Shown piece after piece: positions 22,070-32,559 of a DNA stretch of 64,000 nt (the first letter of the stretch is position 1; each line of letters opens with the position of its first letter). Both the position numbers and the translations under genes were made by a program. Source of the stretch: Nematopogon swammerdamellus (Eukaryota; Arthropoda; Insecta; Lepidoptera; Adelidae); assembly GCA_946902875.1 (NCBI GenBank), contig OX336343.1:17283596-17347595 (forward strand). The letters are read 5' to 3'. The notes beneath the pieces were generated by a model. It searched no databases. It saw only the letters and a list, made by a program, of their open reading frames with translations, and was not told where the DNA came from.

Positions 22070-22810
22070 TATGTGCATGTGCATCTACACTGACAACTAA
22101 AATCAACCCGCCTTCGTGAGGTAGGTAAGACAACTGTACCTATCTAATTAATTTAAAGTAAATTATCAATACAATTGGAACCCAAATCAAAGCTCATAAA
22201 ATAAGGAAAAAATCATACAAGTACTAGAAATCGTAGAACTTTGTTAAAGGGTTAAAAAAACAAAAAGTTCAGTATTATTATTCAGTTCGATATAAAAATC
22301 ACTCCATTGCGGATTTTAGGCTATCTTCATAGCTTAAATATAATTGTAAATTTCTAAATTCTTCCTTAACCCCTTCCTTATCTTTAAGCTGTAAGTTATC
22401 ACCTAAGCAGACCAAAATATAATCAATCACTCAAATATTTAGGCACCAGTCAGTCACAAAGTTAAGTATTCGAGATAAGCTTTGGTCATCGCAAGCACCA
22501 AACTTCCCGATTCGCTGCGGAAAACAGAAACAAGAAGGTTTTTGCTCTAATTTCCTTTTCCCGGTGTTTTTCTAATCTTTCTTTCCAACTATAGGTACAC
22601 TGAGAATAAAAATAGTTTCTAACTGTTCACGCTTTGCACGCATAAACTCTACTACATTACGCTTTTATATTGTAGAAAGTAGCTGTGAAACTTAAAACGC
22701 TATTATTATTATTTAAAATACTATTGCTATAAACGAGGAAACATTTATTGACATTTTATCAATAATAAAACTGTCTTTTATTCCTGAAATTTTATTCAAT
22801 CAAATATATT
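22070..22810. other. No recognisable feature
   Basis: AT-rich DNA without assignable frames or repeats. Confidence 0.5.
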
Positions 22811-22814
22811 TATA

Positions 22815-22909
22815 TTTTTTTATGGAAACTGACTAACTGAACTACAACATCCACGATGTCAGCCCATAACACCGGGTGAACTAGGTACCGTGTCAGTGCT
22901 TCCCTTCAT
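22815..22909 (-). mobile_element. SINE-A 3' fragment
   Basis: Reverse-strand SINE-A tail with A-run (T-run at 22815-22820), a small internal deletion, and the CATAACACCGGGTGAACTAG and GTGTCAGTGCTTCCCTTC blocks. It ends where the head-proximal body should begin, so it is 5'-truncated. Confidence 0.8.
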
Positions 22910-23325
22910 TTTGTTATGTTTATTTTCACCAATAAACATGATATTTTCAGCAGATTTTTGCTGCAGGTACATACGAACCCTACATCACTGCTTTCAATTG
23001 TTCCATTTAATATGTGAGTTACCTATACATATTTTTTAAAACATAAAATGCTATTATGCTCGGCGAAATGTTGTTCTCAGTGTACCTTCCCAGCTCTATG
23101 TCGACCCCTGCTCGGTGTATGTTCAGGAGATACGACGTTGTTGCACTGTCCGGACCGAGATAAGGAACTCTAATGATTGGGTCTGGCGCCGCTGCCCACC
23201 CAACACCGGGCTTAGAGGGGGCTGACAAACACTTTTGTCGTTTTGTTTTGCATCAGGTGGAATTGCTTGAGGTTTTTAAGGCTAGAGCGGAAACAAAGTT
23301 GTGGATTTTGTATCAGGAAACTCAT

Positions 23326-23416
23326 CGTCAACATCGGTGATGCTGACTAGTTATGGCTCTGTCTAGTTCATATAATTAGACAGAGACATAACTAGTCAGC
23401 GTCACCGACGTTGACG
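23326..23416. repeat. Inverted repeat with 40-bp arms
   Basis: Arms at 23326-23365 and 23377-23416 (starting CGTCAACATCGGTGATGCTG and its near-exact complement) around an 11-base loop. About three mismatches per arm. The size suggests a very short MITE or a foldback relic; I do not see an obvious target duplication. Confidence 0.85.
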
Positions 23417-23419
23417 GTA

Positions 23420-24365
23420 GGACGTTAGAGAATACTGGCCCAGGCAAACCCCATTAGATATGAAGAGAGAACGATTACAAAAGTGAAAAAAAATACTCTT
23501 AAGACCCGCCGTCCGATTGGTTTGGTAATTTTTTTTGGTTTGTGAACCTTTCATTTGTATTAAATATTAAAGTAAATTTAAATTTTCATTAAATATTAAA
23601 TATTTAGATTTTAAATAAAAAAAAAATCTTTGATATGTTGGAATACGAAGTGTGGGCAAAGTAAATTAGACATTTTAATTTAGTATTTGTCTCACTTTTT
23701 TAATGTGTCCGGTAGGTCTATAATGTGGGCACTCAAACTGTCTATCTAAACTTCCCAGTCCACCGAACCCATCCGAACTTTCACATATAAATATCAGTAT
23801 TATTATCAGTTCCTCGGTTTCGTGGAGTGTGGGGTAAGCAGAACAACTCATCTTGTTAAATAGCCTCCATTATTATTACTTGTGGACGCACTGGGTGACC
23901 CGTGTTCACTTACTCATAAACTATCGGCGTTTGCTATATGTAATGAAAAATATAAAAAAAAATCTTCCATAAGAGCATAGTTGTACAAGATCTGACAAAA
24001 GAATTGAGTTTCACATGAAAGCGAGGTGATTTCTCATTGCACAGGTAAATTTTAATTGATTATATTATTTTAATTTATTAACAAGAAAACACATTCAGTA
24101 TAGTCAAACTGCACAGCTGTTTGTTGGCAGTGTTTTTTTACGTAATTTTTTTTTATCTCTTATGACCATGTTCTCTTTTTTCAACCGTGTACGTACAGCG
24201 CGTCCTCTGATCAAATCGTCAGTGTTCACTTTGGATCGATCAGAGAGTGGTATTTGCATGCTTGATTTTCTGATTTCTTAGTTAGATTGATGAGAAAACA
24301 CACCAGTAAAGGCACTTACAACATACAGGGTGTTCAGAACCTGACGATAACTGATGAAGATAAGT
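23420..24365. other. No recognisable feature
   Basis: AT-rich. TACAGGGTGTTC at 24326 resembles the end of an inverted-repeat element but has no partner nearby. Confidence 0.45.
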
Positions 24366-24367
24366 AT

Positions 24368-24488
24368 ATTTTTATGTAATCCGGTATGGGTGGCTGATTC
24401 AGAGGGGCAAAATCACACGCACCGACCAGCCAATATCACCTTCGAGAACGTAGGTGCCATTCTGAAGATTTCCCTTTGGGTTGATATT
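24368..24488 (-). mobile_element. SINE-A2 subfamily 3' fragment
   Basis: The reverse complement matches the 3' third of the copy at 37161-37441: GGCACCTACGTTCTCGAAGG, GATATTGGCTGG, GCCCCTCTGAATCAGCCACC, CATACCGGATTACATAAAA. It directly precedes an RTE LINE fragment. Confidence 0.8.
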
Positions 24489-24529
24489 ACGAACGATTTA
24501 CATATTTTAGCTGTGATATATAAAACTAA

Positions 24530-24862
24530 TATCGAATGGGAATATCGCTACGTGATATGGTGCGTAACGAGGCAATCCGCCGATGCACTAAAGTAGTCGA
24601 TATTGGACACCGGGTGGCTAAGCTCAAGTGGCAGTGAACGGGGCACGTTAGCCGAAGAGACGATGACCGTTGGAGTAACCGTGTCCTACACTGGCGGCCG
24701 TGGACAGGAAAACGGAGTGTGGGAAGACCACCCGCCAGGTGGGACGACGACATCAAGTACGTCGGCGGAAAGGAGTGGTTCCATATCGCTGAAGGCCGGG
24801 AGGACTGGAGGAAAATTGGAGAGGCGTATGTCCAGCAGTGGACACTTACACGCTGACTAACT
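24530..24862 (+). pseudogene. RTE-like LINE C-terminus, one in-frame stop
   Basis: Frame from ATG 24536 to TGA 24854 reads the C-terminal tail of an RTE-type endonuclease-reverse transcriptase: RDMVRNEAIRRCTKVVDIG, then KLKWQ, a TGA where relatives carry Trp, TGHVSRRDDDRWSNRV, KRSVGRPPARWDDDIK, and IGEAYVQQW near the end. The homologous, uninterrupted frame is at 28885-29325. This is the end of a 5'-truncated LINE; it has lost the (TGATGA)n tail, ending GACTAACTGAC. Confidence 0.8.
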
Positions 24863-24869
24863 GACATAA

Positions 24870-26405
24870 TATAAAACTAAGGGATTGTAGAGCAAGCTAA
24901 TAATTCATCCACTTAACTCTCTGATACGAATACGGGTCACCGCACACGGACAAAAGTCGCCGTGCGGTGCGGCCAGTGCTGTACACTGTAATCCAACATG
25001 GCCGCTGCGTCTCCGCGCCGGAGTGGCACGAAGCCAAGCGGTGAGATTGCCAACCGACATATTGTTGATGCTACGAATTATTTACATAATTATTCTGCCG
25101 CGGAACCCTGTCGAACTAGGTCGCTAGGGTAATATCCATTAAGAATACCATTTGCGGGAATTTAGATGGGGGGTAGGTGCAGAAACTGTATACGGGGATA
25201 ACTGCTGAAGTGATTGGGCGAATGGATATTGCGGGCGATGTCGGTCGATGTGTGGGCTCTATTGTCAACGGAAGGATATATGGAGACATTGAAAGAAATC
25301 CTTATTGGTACTGTGAGATTAAAATAAGAATTGAAAAAAACGGATGGCCATTGTTTGAAGTGACTTTCTTTAGGAAGTGACTAAATTGGTTTTGACAGTT
25401 TTCGTCGCAAGTGGTGTCATGTAACTTTTAATGCTAAGAGATACCTAGTTGAGATACCTAACTGAACTGATTTATGTTACTAGATTTTATTTTCGAAAAG
25501 CTTAATGCTGTAAAATAACGAAGGATCGAACTTGGTAAAACAAAATGGAGTCGTTGATAGGCGATCGGGAGGTTGCGGTACGAGTCTCCGTCTAAGAAGC
25601 AGGATTAATTTTTCCTTTCACTTTCTGATTTCACTAAAAATTATCGTATTCTCTTCGTTGTGGAATTGAACGGAGTTATCAAATCAAATGAAATGTGATT
25701 ATTTCTCAATTCACTTATCTGGGGGCACGGCAGTGCCCCCGCCAAGTCCAGCATTAATATTTACACAAACCATTTATACGTCTATAAAATTTCGTTTGTT
25801 GAGATAAAGGTGTAGGCGCAGCTTCTGGCACTGCCATTAGCTGTGCCAATGATTTTAATCCTAACCTAGTAATTATTGCAAAAGTGACAACAATAGTATT
25901 AAAATAAACTAAAATATCAATGTTTGTTTCTACGTCATCTATTTACGACAAAAACTTGGTGCAAGGGCATAGCTGACGTTCTAACTTAGGAAATAAGATC
26001 CAAATTTCGATCAAGTGCAAGTGGCTTGTAAAAGCAAATATAAATAAGAATTAAGACTAGAGTACATAACATGAAGCTCATTTAAGATGAATTTCACAAC
26101 TAACGAAATACGAAATATTTGAAGTCCCTGGACGGAGAAAAGAGGACAAATTTGCTAGAAGTTCGAGAAGAGATTCACGAAGCAACTCCTTGAGAAACTT
26201 TATAGTTTCGAGAAGGATTAATGACGCCATTAACAAAGTAGCGAGGAGTTTGATGAATTAAGAAAGAATGGGAAACGATTTCTCTTGAAGAGCGTAAGTA
26301 TTGGTCTTATAAGCTGAAAATAACGAAGTTTGTAAGTACGGGTAAGTAACTAGGGTTCAGTAGCTATTCTCTTCTTGCAAGCATAACGAATGCGTGCGCG
26401 GTTGC
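24870..26405. other. No recognisable feature
   Basis: A GC-rich patch at 24925-25040 and a 67-codon plus frame (25177-25380) without recognisable motifs. The remainder is AT-rich and unassigned. Confidence 0.4.
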
Positions 26406-26409
26406 TTCG

Positions 26410-26686
26410 TTTTTTTTTATGGAAACTGACACGGTTGGCTGCATCACCTACAACATCCGTGATGTCAGCCCATAACACCGGGTGAACTTGGTGCCACGTC
26501 AGTGCTTCCCTTCGGTCGTGCCGGCTACACTGAACTGAACGGAAAAGGCAAACTATTTACATAGCCGTTTCGACCGACCTTTCATTCACTGCGGTGGTAC
26601 TCGTACCAACCAACCCGGGCGGGTTAAACCCTACCACCTAGATCCCTTAGTCGCCTTTTACGACATACACGGGGAGAGATGCAGTG
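26410..26686 (-). mobile_element. SINE-A body carrying head 2
   Basis: On the minus strand head 2 (CACTGCATCTCTCCCCGTGT, GTCGTAAAAGGCGACTAAGG, GATC) joins directly to the SINE-A body at TAGGTGGTAGGG. It skips the 5S-like head, the T-arm hairpin and the CTGTAGGTCCC segment. The body runs complete to the A-run. A small TACTCG insertion interrupts the GGTACCACC motif. Confidence 0.85.
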
Positions 26687-26689
26687 CAA

Positions 26690-28870
26690 TGCGTTTTTAC
26701 GCTCATAAGAATTTCTCTGGACAATTGTGTGTAAACCCTAAAAAAAGCCGGAAAATCGCAAGTCATACCAGGCAATTCCCGCAACATGCTTCGTACAATA
26801 TTTGTCATAAGTGTGTTTCTGGTGTAACCCGTTGATACTATGTTTATATAATTTTCGGCTTCAGGTAATTAATTATAGTGATTTCTCTTAGTTGGTTAGG
26901 TCGGTAACGCAAAACTAAAAATATATATTTCAAAGCTTTATAAATTAAAACTCAAATTCACTCAAACGATCTGGATGAACATTACATCAACATTTCACAA
27001 CGAAGGGCAATGATAAAACTCAGTATTTGTATTAATATTTGAGCGTTTAGTAGAATTTTAGTTGCCAAGTACACTGACCTAATTCTTCGTACCTAAATGT
27101 ACAAGTGCACATACCGCAGCTAATAACAATAAATGTATAGTGAACGCATTGACATAAATTGCCTAAGACCTCTTCCATCCTAGTTCGTAAACAGGCTAGG
27201 ATTCCACCCACAAAGTTCAAAGGTCAATCATGTTTATGAAGCAACCTCTCAGATTACTCCACCATCAACTTCCCTACAGGGTGTCCAATTGTTCCCGAGC
27301 CGAGCAGCAACGTGGCTTATCTAGTTAATTGTCGAGCTGCTATCTTGGGGCCGCCACTAAATCACCCTGTACACTGTTATGGCGTCTTGAAGAGCGAGAT
27401 AGGGTGAGCTGCGTAAGTAATGTCTTGCGCCTACTGGGTGAGAGAAAAAATAATGCTGAAGAGATTTGGGTTACACTTAAAATAGTGGCTTTTACAAAAT
27501 TCGCATTTGGGATGCGAAGCAGAAACTCTTAGCTAAATTTCAGGTGCTCTCTCAGCCAGCCGTTTTATGGAGGAGCTTTAGCATAACATGCGTACTTACA
27601 TGTGCTTGCAATAAATATTGAAATACTAATAAGATTTCAAACAATTTGGTAGGTACAAGTGTCCAGTGTCCAAATCGACATTCATATGATCATGCCGTGT
27701 CAATTTTGGATCGGGAGCAGAGAAATCTAATTATGAATATGTGGAGAAAGTTTCGTTCGTTTTGAGATTAATAAAACTCTGCCAAAACCTTCATGCAGCG
27801 TTGAAGAAGAATAAATCTTCGAATAATCTTCCTACTAAAGGTCAGCCACTAAAAGTTATAATATACTTGATTTATCATGAGGCTAATGGAACGAAATCGA
27901 AGTGTTGAATCACAATATTCTGTTCAAAATAAATTTCGCCGTTGTGTTTAATTATTTGATTAATCAACGTTAACAAATTATTGTTAGGATTTTTTTTGTC
28001 CGGTATTGAACAATGTAGTTAAAAATCATAAGTGTTTTATCAACTTTTATTTATTATCCCCCTGATGACGGCAACGCGACAACGCACGGTGGTCGGCCGT
28101 CGGAAGCGCGGTAATGGGGCAAGAATATCACTATCAAATTCGCTGTGCTCGGCATTGTCGGATAACCTAATTTAAACGGAACCGCACTAGGTCTCGAGCG
28201 GGCAAACTGCTCCTCCGGATCCTTTATCTGACTAGAATCCATTATTCGAGCACGCACCGGCTCGTCTCGGAGGCGTCGAAGGACCAGGAGACGGTATTAT
28301 TACATTTACGGACCCATTTAACTTAATTTTGAAACAGTACTTATGTATCCTAGACTCTATCGCAGATCGTACGGGTTGATCACACGAGGACGCTAAAATA
28401 GTTCAATTGTTCAGAACAGTTGGAATTTAGTGTGATCATTCCGAAAGATTCCTAGGGTCTAGAGGTCGTTTAATTTCGTTCCATGCGAGTACAAGTCCCG
28501 AATTTGCTTTCAATAGATTGAAGTGAACCTAGTAACCGACTGTCCAGAAACTTCCAAGTCGCTTGCTCACCGCAGCAAGCAGTGTACGTATGTCTAGTAA
28601 AGTACAATGAGTATAATGCCCTGGACAATTTAAAGTAGAAGAGGATCAAACAGATAATGTAAATAGTAAGAATGATGGCTGATCATCTGTCAAACAAAAA
28701 GAACTAACGTGTTCACAATTGTTTGGCTTCGACGCCATAACGTTAGGGGTATGTACATTGGGTTCAGTCTAATTCGAGTTGAGGGAAGTCACATTTAGCA
28801 CTTCGAATAAACTGGTCATAATCACTACCTTACATTTGGGAAACTCCGCCACATCTCTTCATCCTCCATC
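26690..28870. other. Mostly unassigned; possible 97-bp MITE at 27275-27371
   Basis: 27275-27371 is bounded by TACAGGGTG and CACCCTGTA, a 9-bp terminal inverted repeat, with no clear target duplication. A GC-rich patch at 28055-28280 has a 67-codon minus frame I do not recognise. The rest shows nothing. Confidence 0.35.
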
Positions 28871-28879
28871 CCACGTCAT

Positions 28880-29345
28880 TAAAGATGAAGGTTTTCAATC
28901 AGTGCGTTCTGACAGTAATGACGTACAGAGCGGAAACGTGGACCCTGACGATGGGCCTGGTTCACAAATTTAAAGTCGCTCAGCGAGCTATGGAAAGAGC
29001 AATGCTCGGCATTTCTTTGAGCGATAAAATCCGTAACGACGTGATACGTCAAAGAACTAAAGTAGTCGACATTGCTAAGAAAATAAGCAAGCTGAAGTGG
29101 CAGTGGGCTGGGCACATCTGTCGCATACCCGACAATCGATGGGGTAGACGGGTGCTCGAATGGAGGCCACGTACAAGCAAACGTAGCGTAGGACGCCCCC
29201 CGGCTAGGTGGACAGATGACCTAAAAAAGGTAGCCGGGAGTGGATGTATGAGAAGAGCGGAAGACCGCGTGTGGTGGCGTGCCTTGGGAGAGGCCTATGT
29301 CCAGCAGTGGACCGATACAGGCTGATGATGATGATGATGATGATG
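28880..29345 (+). mobile_element. 5'-truncated RTE-like LINE with (TGATGA)n tail
   Basis: Begins at GATGAAGGTTTTCAATCAG, contains an intact C-terminal coding frame (28885-29325) and ends in (TGATGA)n at 29323-29345. The truncated start plus simple-repeat 3' end is the expected product of target-primed reverse transcription. The frame is undamaged, so the insertion is probably recent compared with its relatives at 24530, 31503 and 32240. Confidence 0.85.
28885..29325 (+). CDS. RTE-like reverse transcriptase, C-terminal fragment
   Basis: A 146-codon open frame ending at a TGA inside the (TGATGA)n tail. It carries, in order, FNQCVLTVMTYRAETWTL (residues 4-21), HKFKVAQRAMERAMLGISL, a KLKWQWAGHICR motif near residue 70, GRRVLEWRPR, KRSVGRPPARWTDDLKK near 100-115, and EAYVQQW close to the C-terminus. 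This is the tail of LINE-encoded endonuclease-reverse transcriptases of the RTE type. The endonuclease and RT catalytic motifs are absent because of 5' truncation, so it cannot act on its own. The start codon is incidental; the natural protein begins far upstream. Confidence 0.85.
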   Translation: MKVFNQCVLTVMTYRAETWTLTMGLVHKFKVAQRAMERAMLGISLSDKIRNDVIRQRTKVVDIAKKISKLKWQWAGHICRIPDNRWGRRVLEWRPRTSKRSVGRPPARWTDDLKKVAGSGCMRRAEDRVWWRALGEAYVQQWTDTG

Positions 29346-29349
29346 AATC

Positions 29350-29740
29350 ACTACCAGGGTTTGTCACCTAGCTGGATGGAATGTTAGAATTTTCATCTGC
29401 GTCATCATCGCCAAGCCTAGAGTTATGTTATCTACCGCTTGTACATAAAAAATACATATCTGTATCGTAAAACTGGAGACCAGGGAAACGAAGCTGTTTG
29501 ACAGTTCCGATATTTCCCCGGATCGGGTTTGCAAATCCCAACAGTATTCACGCGTCGTCGGATCGCCTCGACCTGGGCCTTTGCCGAACAAAATTGAGAA
29601 TTTGTGAAATCTTACCGACGATACTATTCCTATACGTACATACATGAAAATATTATGTAAGACTTCATCATAATCTTGAGGATACTGACCTTTGATATTA
29701 ACTAATAAATTGTTATATTTATACATAATATATTGCTTTA
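29350..29740. other. No recognisable feature
   Basis: The minus-strand frame at 29364-29726 (120 codons) has no recognisable domain. No repeat family is seen. Confidence 0.4.
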
Positions 29741-29744
29741 CACT

Positions 29745-29930
29745 TTATTATATTGGTACAAACCATTCTTGTTCGCCAGCATATAATGGAGATATTGGAA
29801 TGGAAATAGAGGAGATATTATCTCCTCTCCCACATTCCAAAGGTTAGTTAGAATAGAATGCCTCACGGCATTAAGCTTGCCTATTTTGTGTAAATTGGTG
29901 TTCTCAATAAAGAATGCATACATACATACT
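29745..29930 (+). mobile_element. Retroelement 3' end with (CATA)n tail
   Basis: GAATAGAATGCCTCACGGCA, TTAAGCTTGCC, TCTCAATAAAGAATG and CATACATACATAC. This 'tgcc-cacggcattaag-gcc' plus AATAAA plus short repeat arrangement is a 3' end I associate with lepidopteran retroelements. A relative lies reversed at 36955-37110 (GGCGGACTTATCAC). ATCTCCTC occurs twice near 29805. Confidence 0.5.
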
Positions 29931-29932
29931 TA

Positions 29933-30067
29933 GCCCCACTTGCACCAACACGAGTTTAGAGTTAAGTAGCGAGTTATGGATTTAAACGCGGTTCCCACAG
30001 TCAACGGGTGCTAGCTTAACGAGTTAAACTGGTTTATATCTTAAATTCGTGTTGGTGCAAGTGGGCC
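29933..30067. mobile_element. PIF/Harbinger-like MITE, 135 bp
   Basis: Terminal inverted repeats GCCCCACTTGCACCAACACG and CGTGTTGGTGCAAGTGGGCC (one mismatch) are flanked on both sides by TTA (29930-29932 and 30068-30070). A three-base TTA/TAA duplication is the known signature of PIF/Harbinger elements. Further inner complementarity (TTTAGAGTTAA / TTAACTCGTTAA-type) makes it a near-complete foldback. No coding. Confidence 0.8.
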
Positions 30068-30217
30068 TTAATATTTTTTTTTTAAATCAGTTTAATCGCA
30101 CTTTACTGGTACGATGCAATAATGCTGCTAATCTTGTATATTAATACCGATCTTCTTTGCGTGATACATTACTTAAATCAATTTTGATGCTAACTGTCCG
30201 AAAATGACGTTACAGAA

Positions 30218-30355
30218 AAAAGTAGACAGTTTGCGAAGTAGGTAGTTCGAGAAATAGACAGAATGCGAAATCGGCTGTTTGCTAAGTGGGCCGATAGCGA
30301 AGTAGTCACCTAGAGAAGTAGTCAAAATGAGAAATGGGCTATTTGATAAGTAGAC
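30218..30355 (+). repeat. Degenerate 16-bp tandem array
   Basis: About eight imperfect copies of GAAGTAGNCANNNTGC-like units (for example GAAGTAGTCACCTAGA at ~30299 and GAAGTAGTCAAAATGA at ~30315). The GAARTAG core is best kept. No coding frame. Confidence 0.8.
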
Positions 30356-30369
30356 CTCTGGCGCCTGAT

Positions 30370-31050
30370 CGCATTAGCGATGTTCGTACATACCTGCACG
30401 AAAATAGCATGAAAACGAACTGCTACTCACACAGACCACCGCTACTCATCACAATCTGAGGATGTTCACCTCTCATGAAAATAGCTGGCATTTATTTTAG
30501 AAATCAGTTTGATTGAACGAAGACATCGTGGTTGTAGCTGTATATTTATGGAAATTCGGGCTTGAGTAACCATTGAATCTTGGAAACGTTGATACTTAGC
30601 AACACCGATTTATTACAGAATGACAACCTTCAAGTAACTTACGGCATCGTCTTTGTAAGCACACGCCGAACGCGCGACTTCTCCTGTAAACATAGAGATA
30701 TCTCCCCAGGAATTTCCCTATTACATTCCTCCTGCGACCTTGGCACAGTTCCCAGAAAAGTTCTCATACCTCAGCGTTTTCCATCGCCGGACGTCTTCGC
30801 GGAGCGAACAATCGCTATCATCTTCTATAGCGAGCAGTTTGTCCACAAAACAATACAGCCACTAGTCATCTTCCATGGACGTAGTGGCGAGTGACTAGAC
30901 ACGGCTTATTTGAGAATTGAAAGGATAAGCAAACTTTTATGAATATGTGCCCACAGAGACGAATTTACAAAATGTAGATAGATCTCTGCTCTTTCCTTTA
31001 TTTTCAAAATAAAACTAAAGCAATATTTAATTAAAACTAAAAAAAACATA
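30370..31050. other. No recognisable feature
   Basis: The plus frame at 30580-30894 (104 codons) has no recognisable motif. No repeat family is seen. Confidence 0.4.
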
Positions 31051-31053
31051 ATG

Positions 31054-31332
31054 TTACAGCAAAAACATTTCCTCCAATTTGACCGTCGCTGGGTACCGCT
31101 GGGGTGACCACGCGTCGTCACCCCAGCGGTCTGGGTACACTGGCTGCGTTGCCCTCTGAATTTCGAGGCTAATTCGCCGTACGAGATGATTCTTGGTACA
31201 TGGGTCACCAGACTTGTCGAGAAGCATATCGCCCAGCTTGTCGACGAACTCTTTTGATTCTGGTGCCCACGCACCGAGGGTCTCGACGGCGAACGCCACG
31301 AAAACATAGTACAGCCGTATTTACGCCGCTTG
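31054..31332 (-). pseudogene. Retroelement-associated C-terminal domain
   Basis: The minus-strand frame is open from after a TAA upstream of 31332 to a stop at 31054. It reads YYVFVAFAVETLGAWAPES, then KEFVDKLGDMLLDKSGDP, LVRRISLEIQRA and a short tail KLEEMFLL. I recall 'FVAFAVETLG...SGDPR...L.QRIS.AIQRGN' at the C-terminus of many animal reverse-transcriptase-containing ORFs, so I read this as the last piece of such a retroelement. No RT lies upstream on this strand. The C-terminal part (TQPVYPDRWGDDAWSPQR) departs from what I remember. The DNA contains a GC-rich hairpin, CTGGGGTGAC...GTCACCCCAG, at 31099-31126. Confidence 0.5.
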
Positions 31333-31502
31333 TTGGCGGCGGCTGTAGTCGCTGCACCCCCGGCCGAACGGGATCTCTGTTAAACTTGTGACCTCATGTA
31401 ACTGTATCAAGACGCGTGTTGCGGGAAGTCTCATGAAAATTGTGTGCGTTTGTTGATTATGTTTTGGACGAAGTGAATTATATGACAACCTATATGCTCT
31501 GA

Positions 31503-31588
31503 AGGCTGAAGGCTAGGAGGACCGGAGGAAAATTGGAGAGGTGTATGTCCAGCAGTGGTCACATACATGCTGACTGACTGACTGAATA
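31503..31588 (+). mobile_element. RTE-like LINE 3' stub
   Basis: AGGAAAATTGGAGAGGTGTATG and CCAGCAGTGGTCACATACATG match the last codons (EAYVQQW) of the RTE-like frame at 24536-24856. They are followed by (CTGA)n instead of (TGATGA)n. Shortest of the 5'-truncated copies apart from 61933. Confidence 0.75.
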
Positions 31589-31904
31589 TCGGTTCTATCC
31601 TTTTGAATTGTTTGCGTTTGGGGAATTTGTGCAAACCTAAATTTCCACGTTACTAAATTATACAAAATGTAATATTAAATTATCTCTTAGCTGGATTTCA
31701 GTTCAGATTGCTTTACAATAGTAATTTGCGGTCGTAACTTTGTTGTTGACAGTGGAGACTTTTGAAGTTGTTGTATAGACACCATTTCTCCCATAAATTA
31801 TCATTAATTTCAGAAGATTATTTGAATTTCTTGATGTTAGTTGTTGGTACTTTAAATCTGGTGATCGAACCTTCTGGTGCTTTCAAGAAATAATCTATTT
31901 CGAA

Positions 31905-32094
31905 GCGAGAATGATTTAATTTCCCCCCAAGTACAGTCTCGGGTCCTTCAAGAGAGGCGTGAATGGGCACCTGTCAGGCCGGCATGGCATACGCAACCCC
32001 CGCATAAGTCCGAATGTCCATGGGCGTCGCTAGACACCTTATGGGTGACTCGGCGCCACATGTCGCGCTTAGTATAAAAAAAAAAAAAAATAAT
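31905..32094 (+). mobile_element. LINE 3' end with A-tail (Jockey/CR1-like)
   Basis: CCCCAAGTACAGTCTCGGGTCC, CACCTGTCAGGCCGGCATGGC, CGAATGTCCATGGGCGTC, CTAGACACCTTATGGGTG and CGGCGCCACATGTCGCGCTT precede A15. The same blocks end the element at 42900-43595. In frame this reads PKYSLGSFKRGVN, the familiar C-terminal motif of Jockey/CR1-like LINE proteins. The poly(A) tail supports retrotransposition. Confidence 0.75.
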
Positions 32095-32239
32095 CCACGC
32101 TTGTTTTATTTAGTTAATTTTATAAAAACAAATTGCATTCGATTTATGGAATTCATTAGGTAGGCAGCTACTCTCATATAATAATAAATAGAGTTTAGTT
32201 TTCCCCAAATATAATAGTGTTTTTTTTATAAAGAGCTGG

Positions 32240-32555
32240 CCCGGGTGTAAGTGTATTCGTCCACTGCTGGACATACGCATTTCTAATTTTCCTCCAGTCC
32301 TCTCGGCCTTCAGCGGTACGGAATCACTGCTCTCCGCCGACGTACTTCATGTCGTCGTCCTACCTGGGGGTGGTCCATCCCACACTCAGTTTTTCTGTCC
32401 GCGGCTGCCAATGTCTCCAACGGTCGTCGTTTCGACGGCTGACGTGCCCAGTTCACTGCCCCTTGAGCTTAGCCACTCGGTGTCCAATATCGACTAATTT
32501 GTGGTGCGTTGGCGAATTACGTCGTTCCGCATCATATCGCGTAGCTATGTATATC
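32240..32555 (-). pseudogene. RTE-like LINE C-terminus, decayed
   Basis: The minus strand encodes HHKLVDIGHRVAKLKGQ, TGHVSRR, DDRW, KLSVG, and EAYVQQW-like blocks collinear with 24536-24856, with frameshifts and stops. It ends at the GTATGTCCAGCAGTGG equivalent near 32260. It lies tail to head beside another LINE end (32560-32775). Confidence 0.75.
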
Positions 32556-32559
32556 CTCA

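Noticed and set aside
27275..27371. MITE with TACAGGGTG ends
   Set aside because: Only 9 bp of inverted end and no target duplication; mentioned but not called separately.
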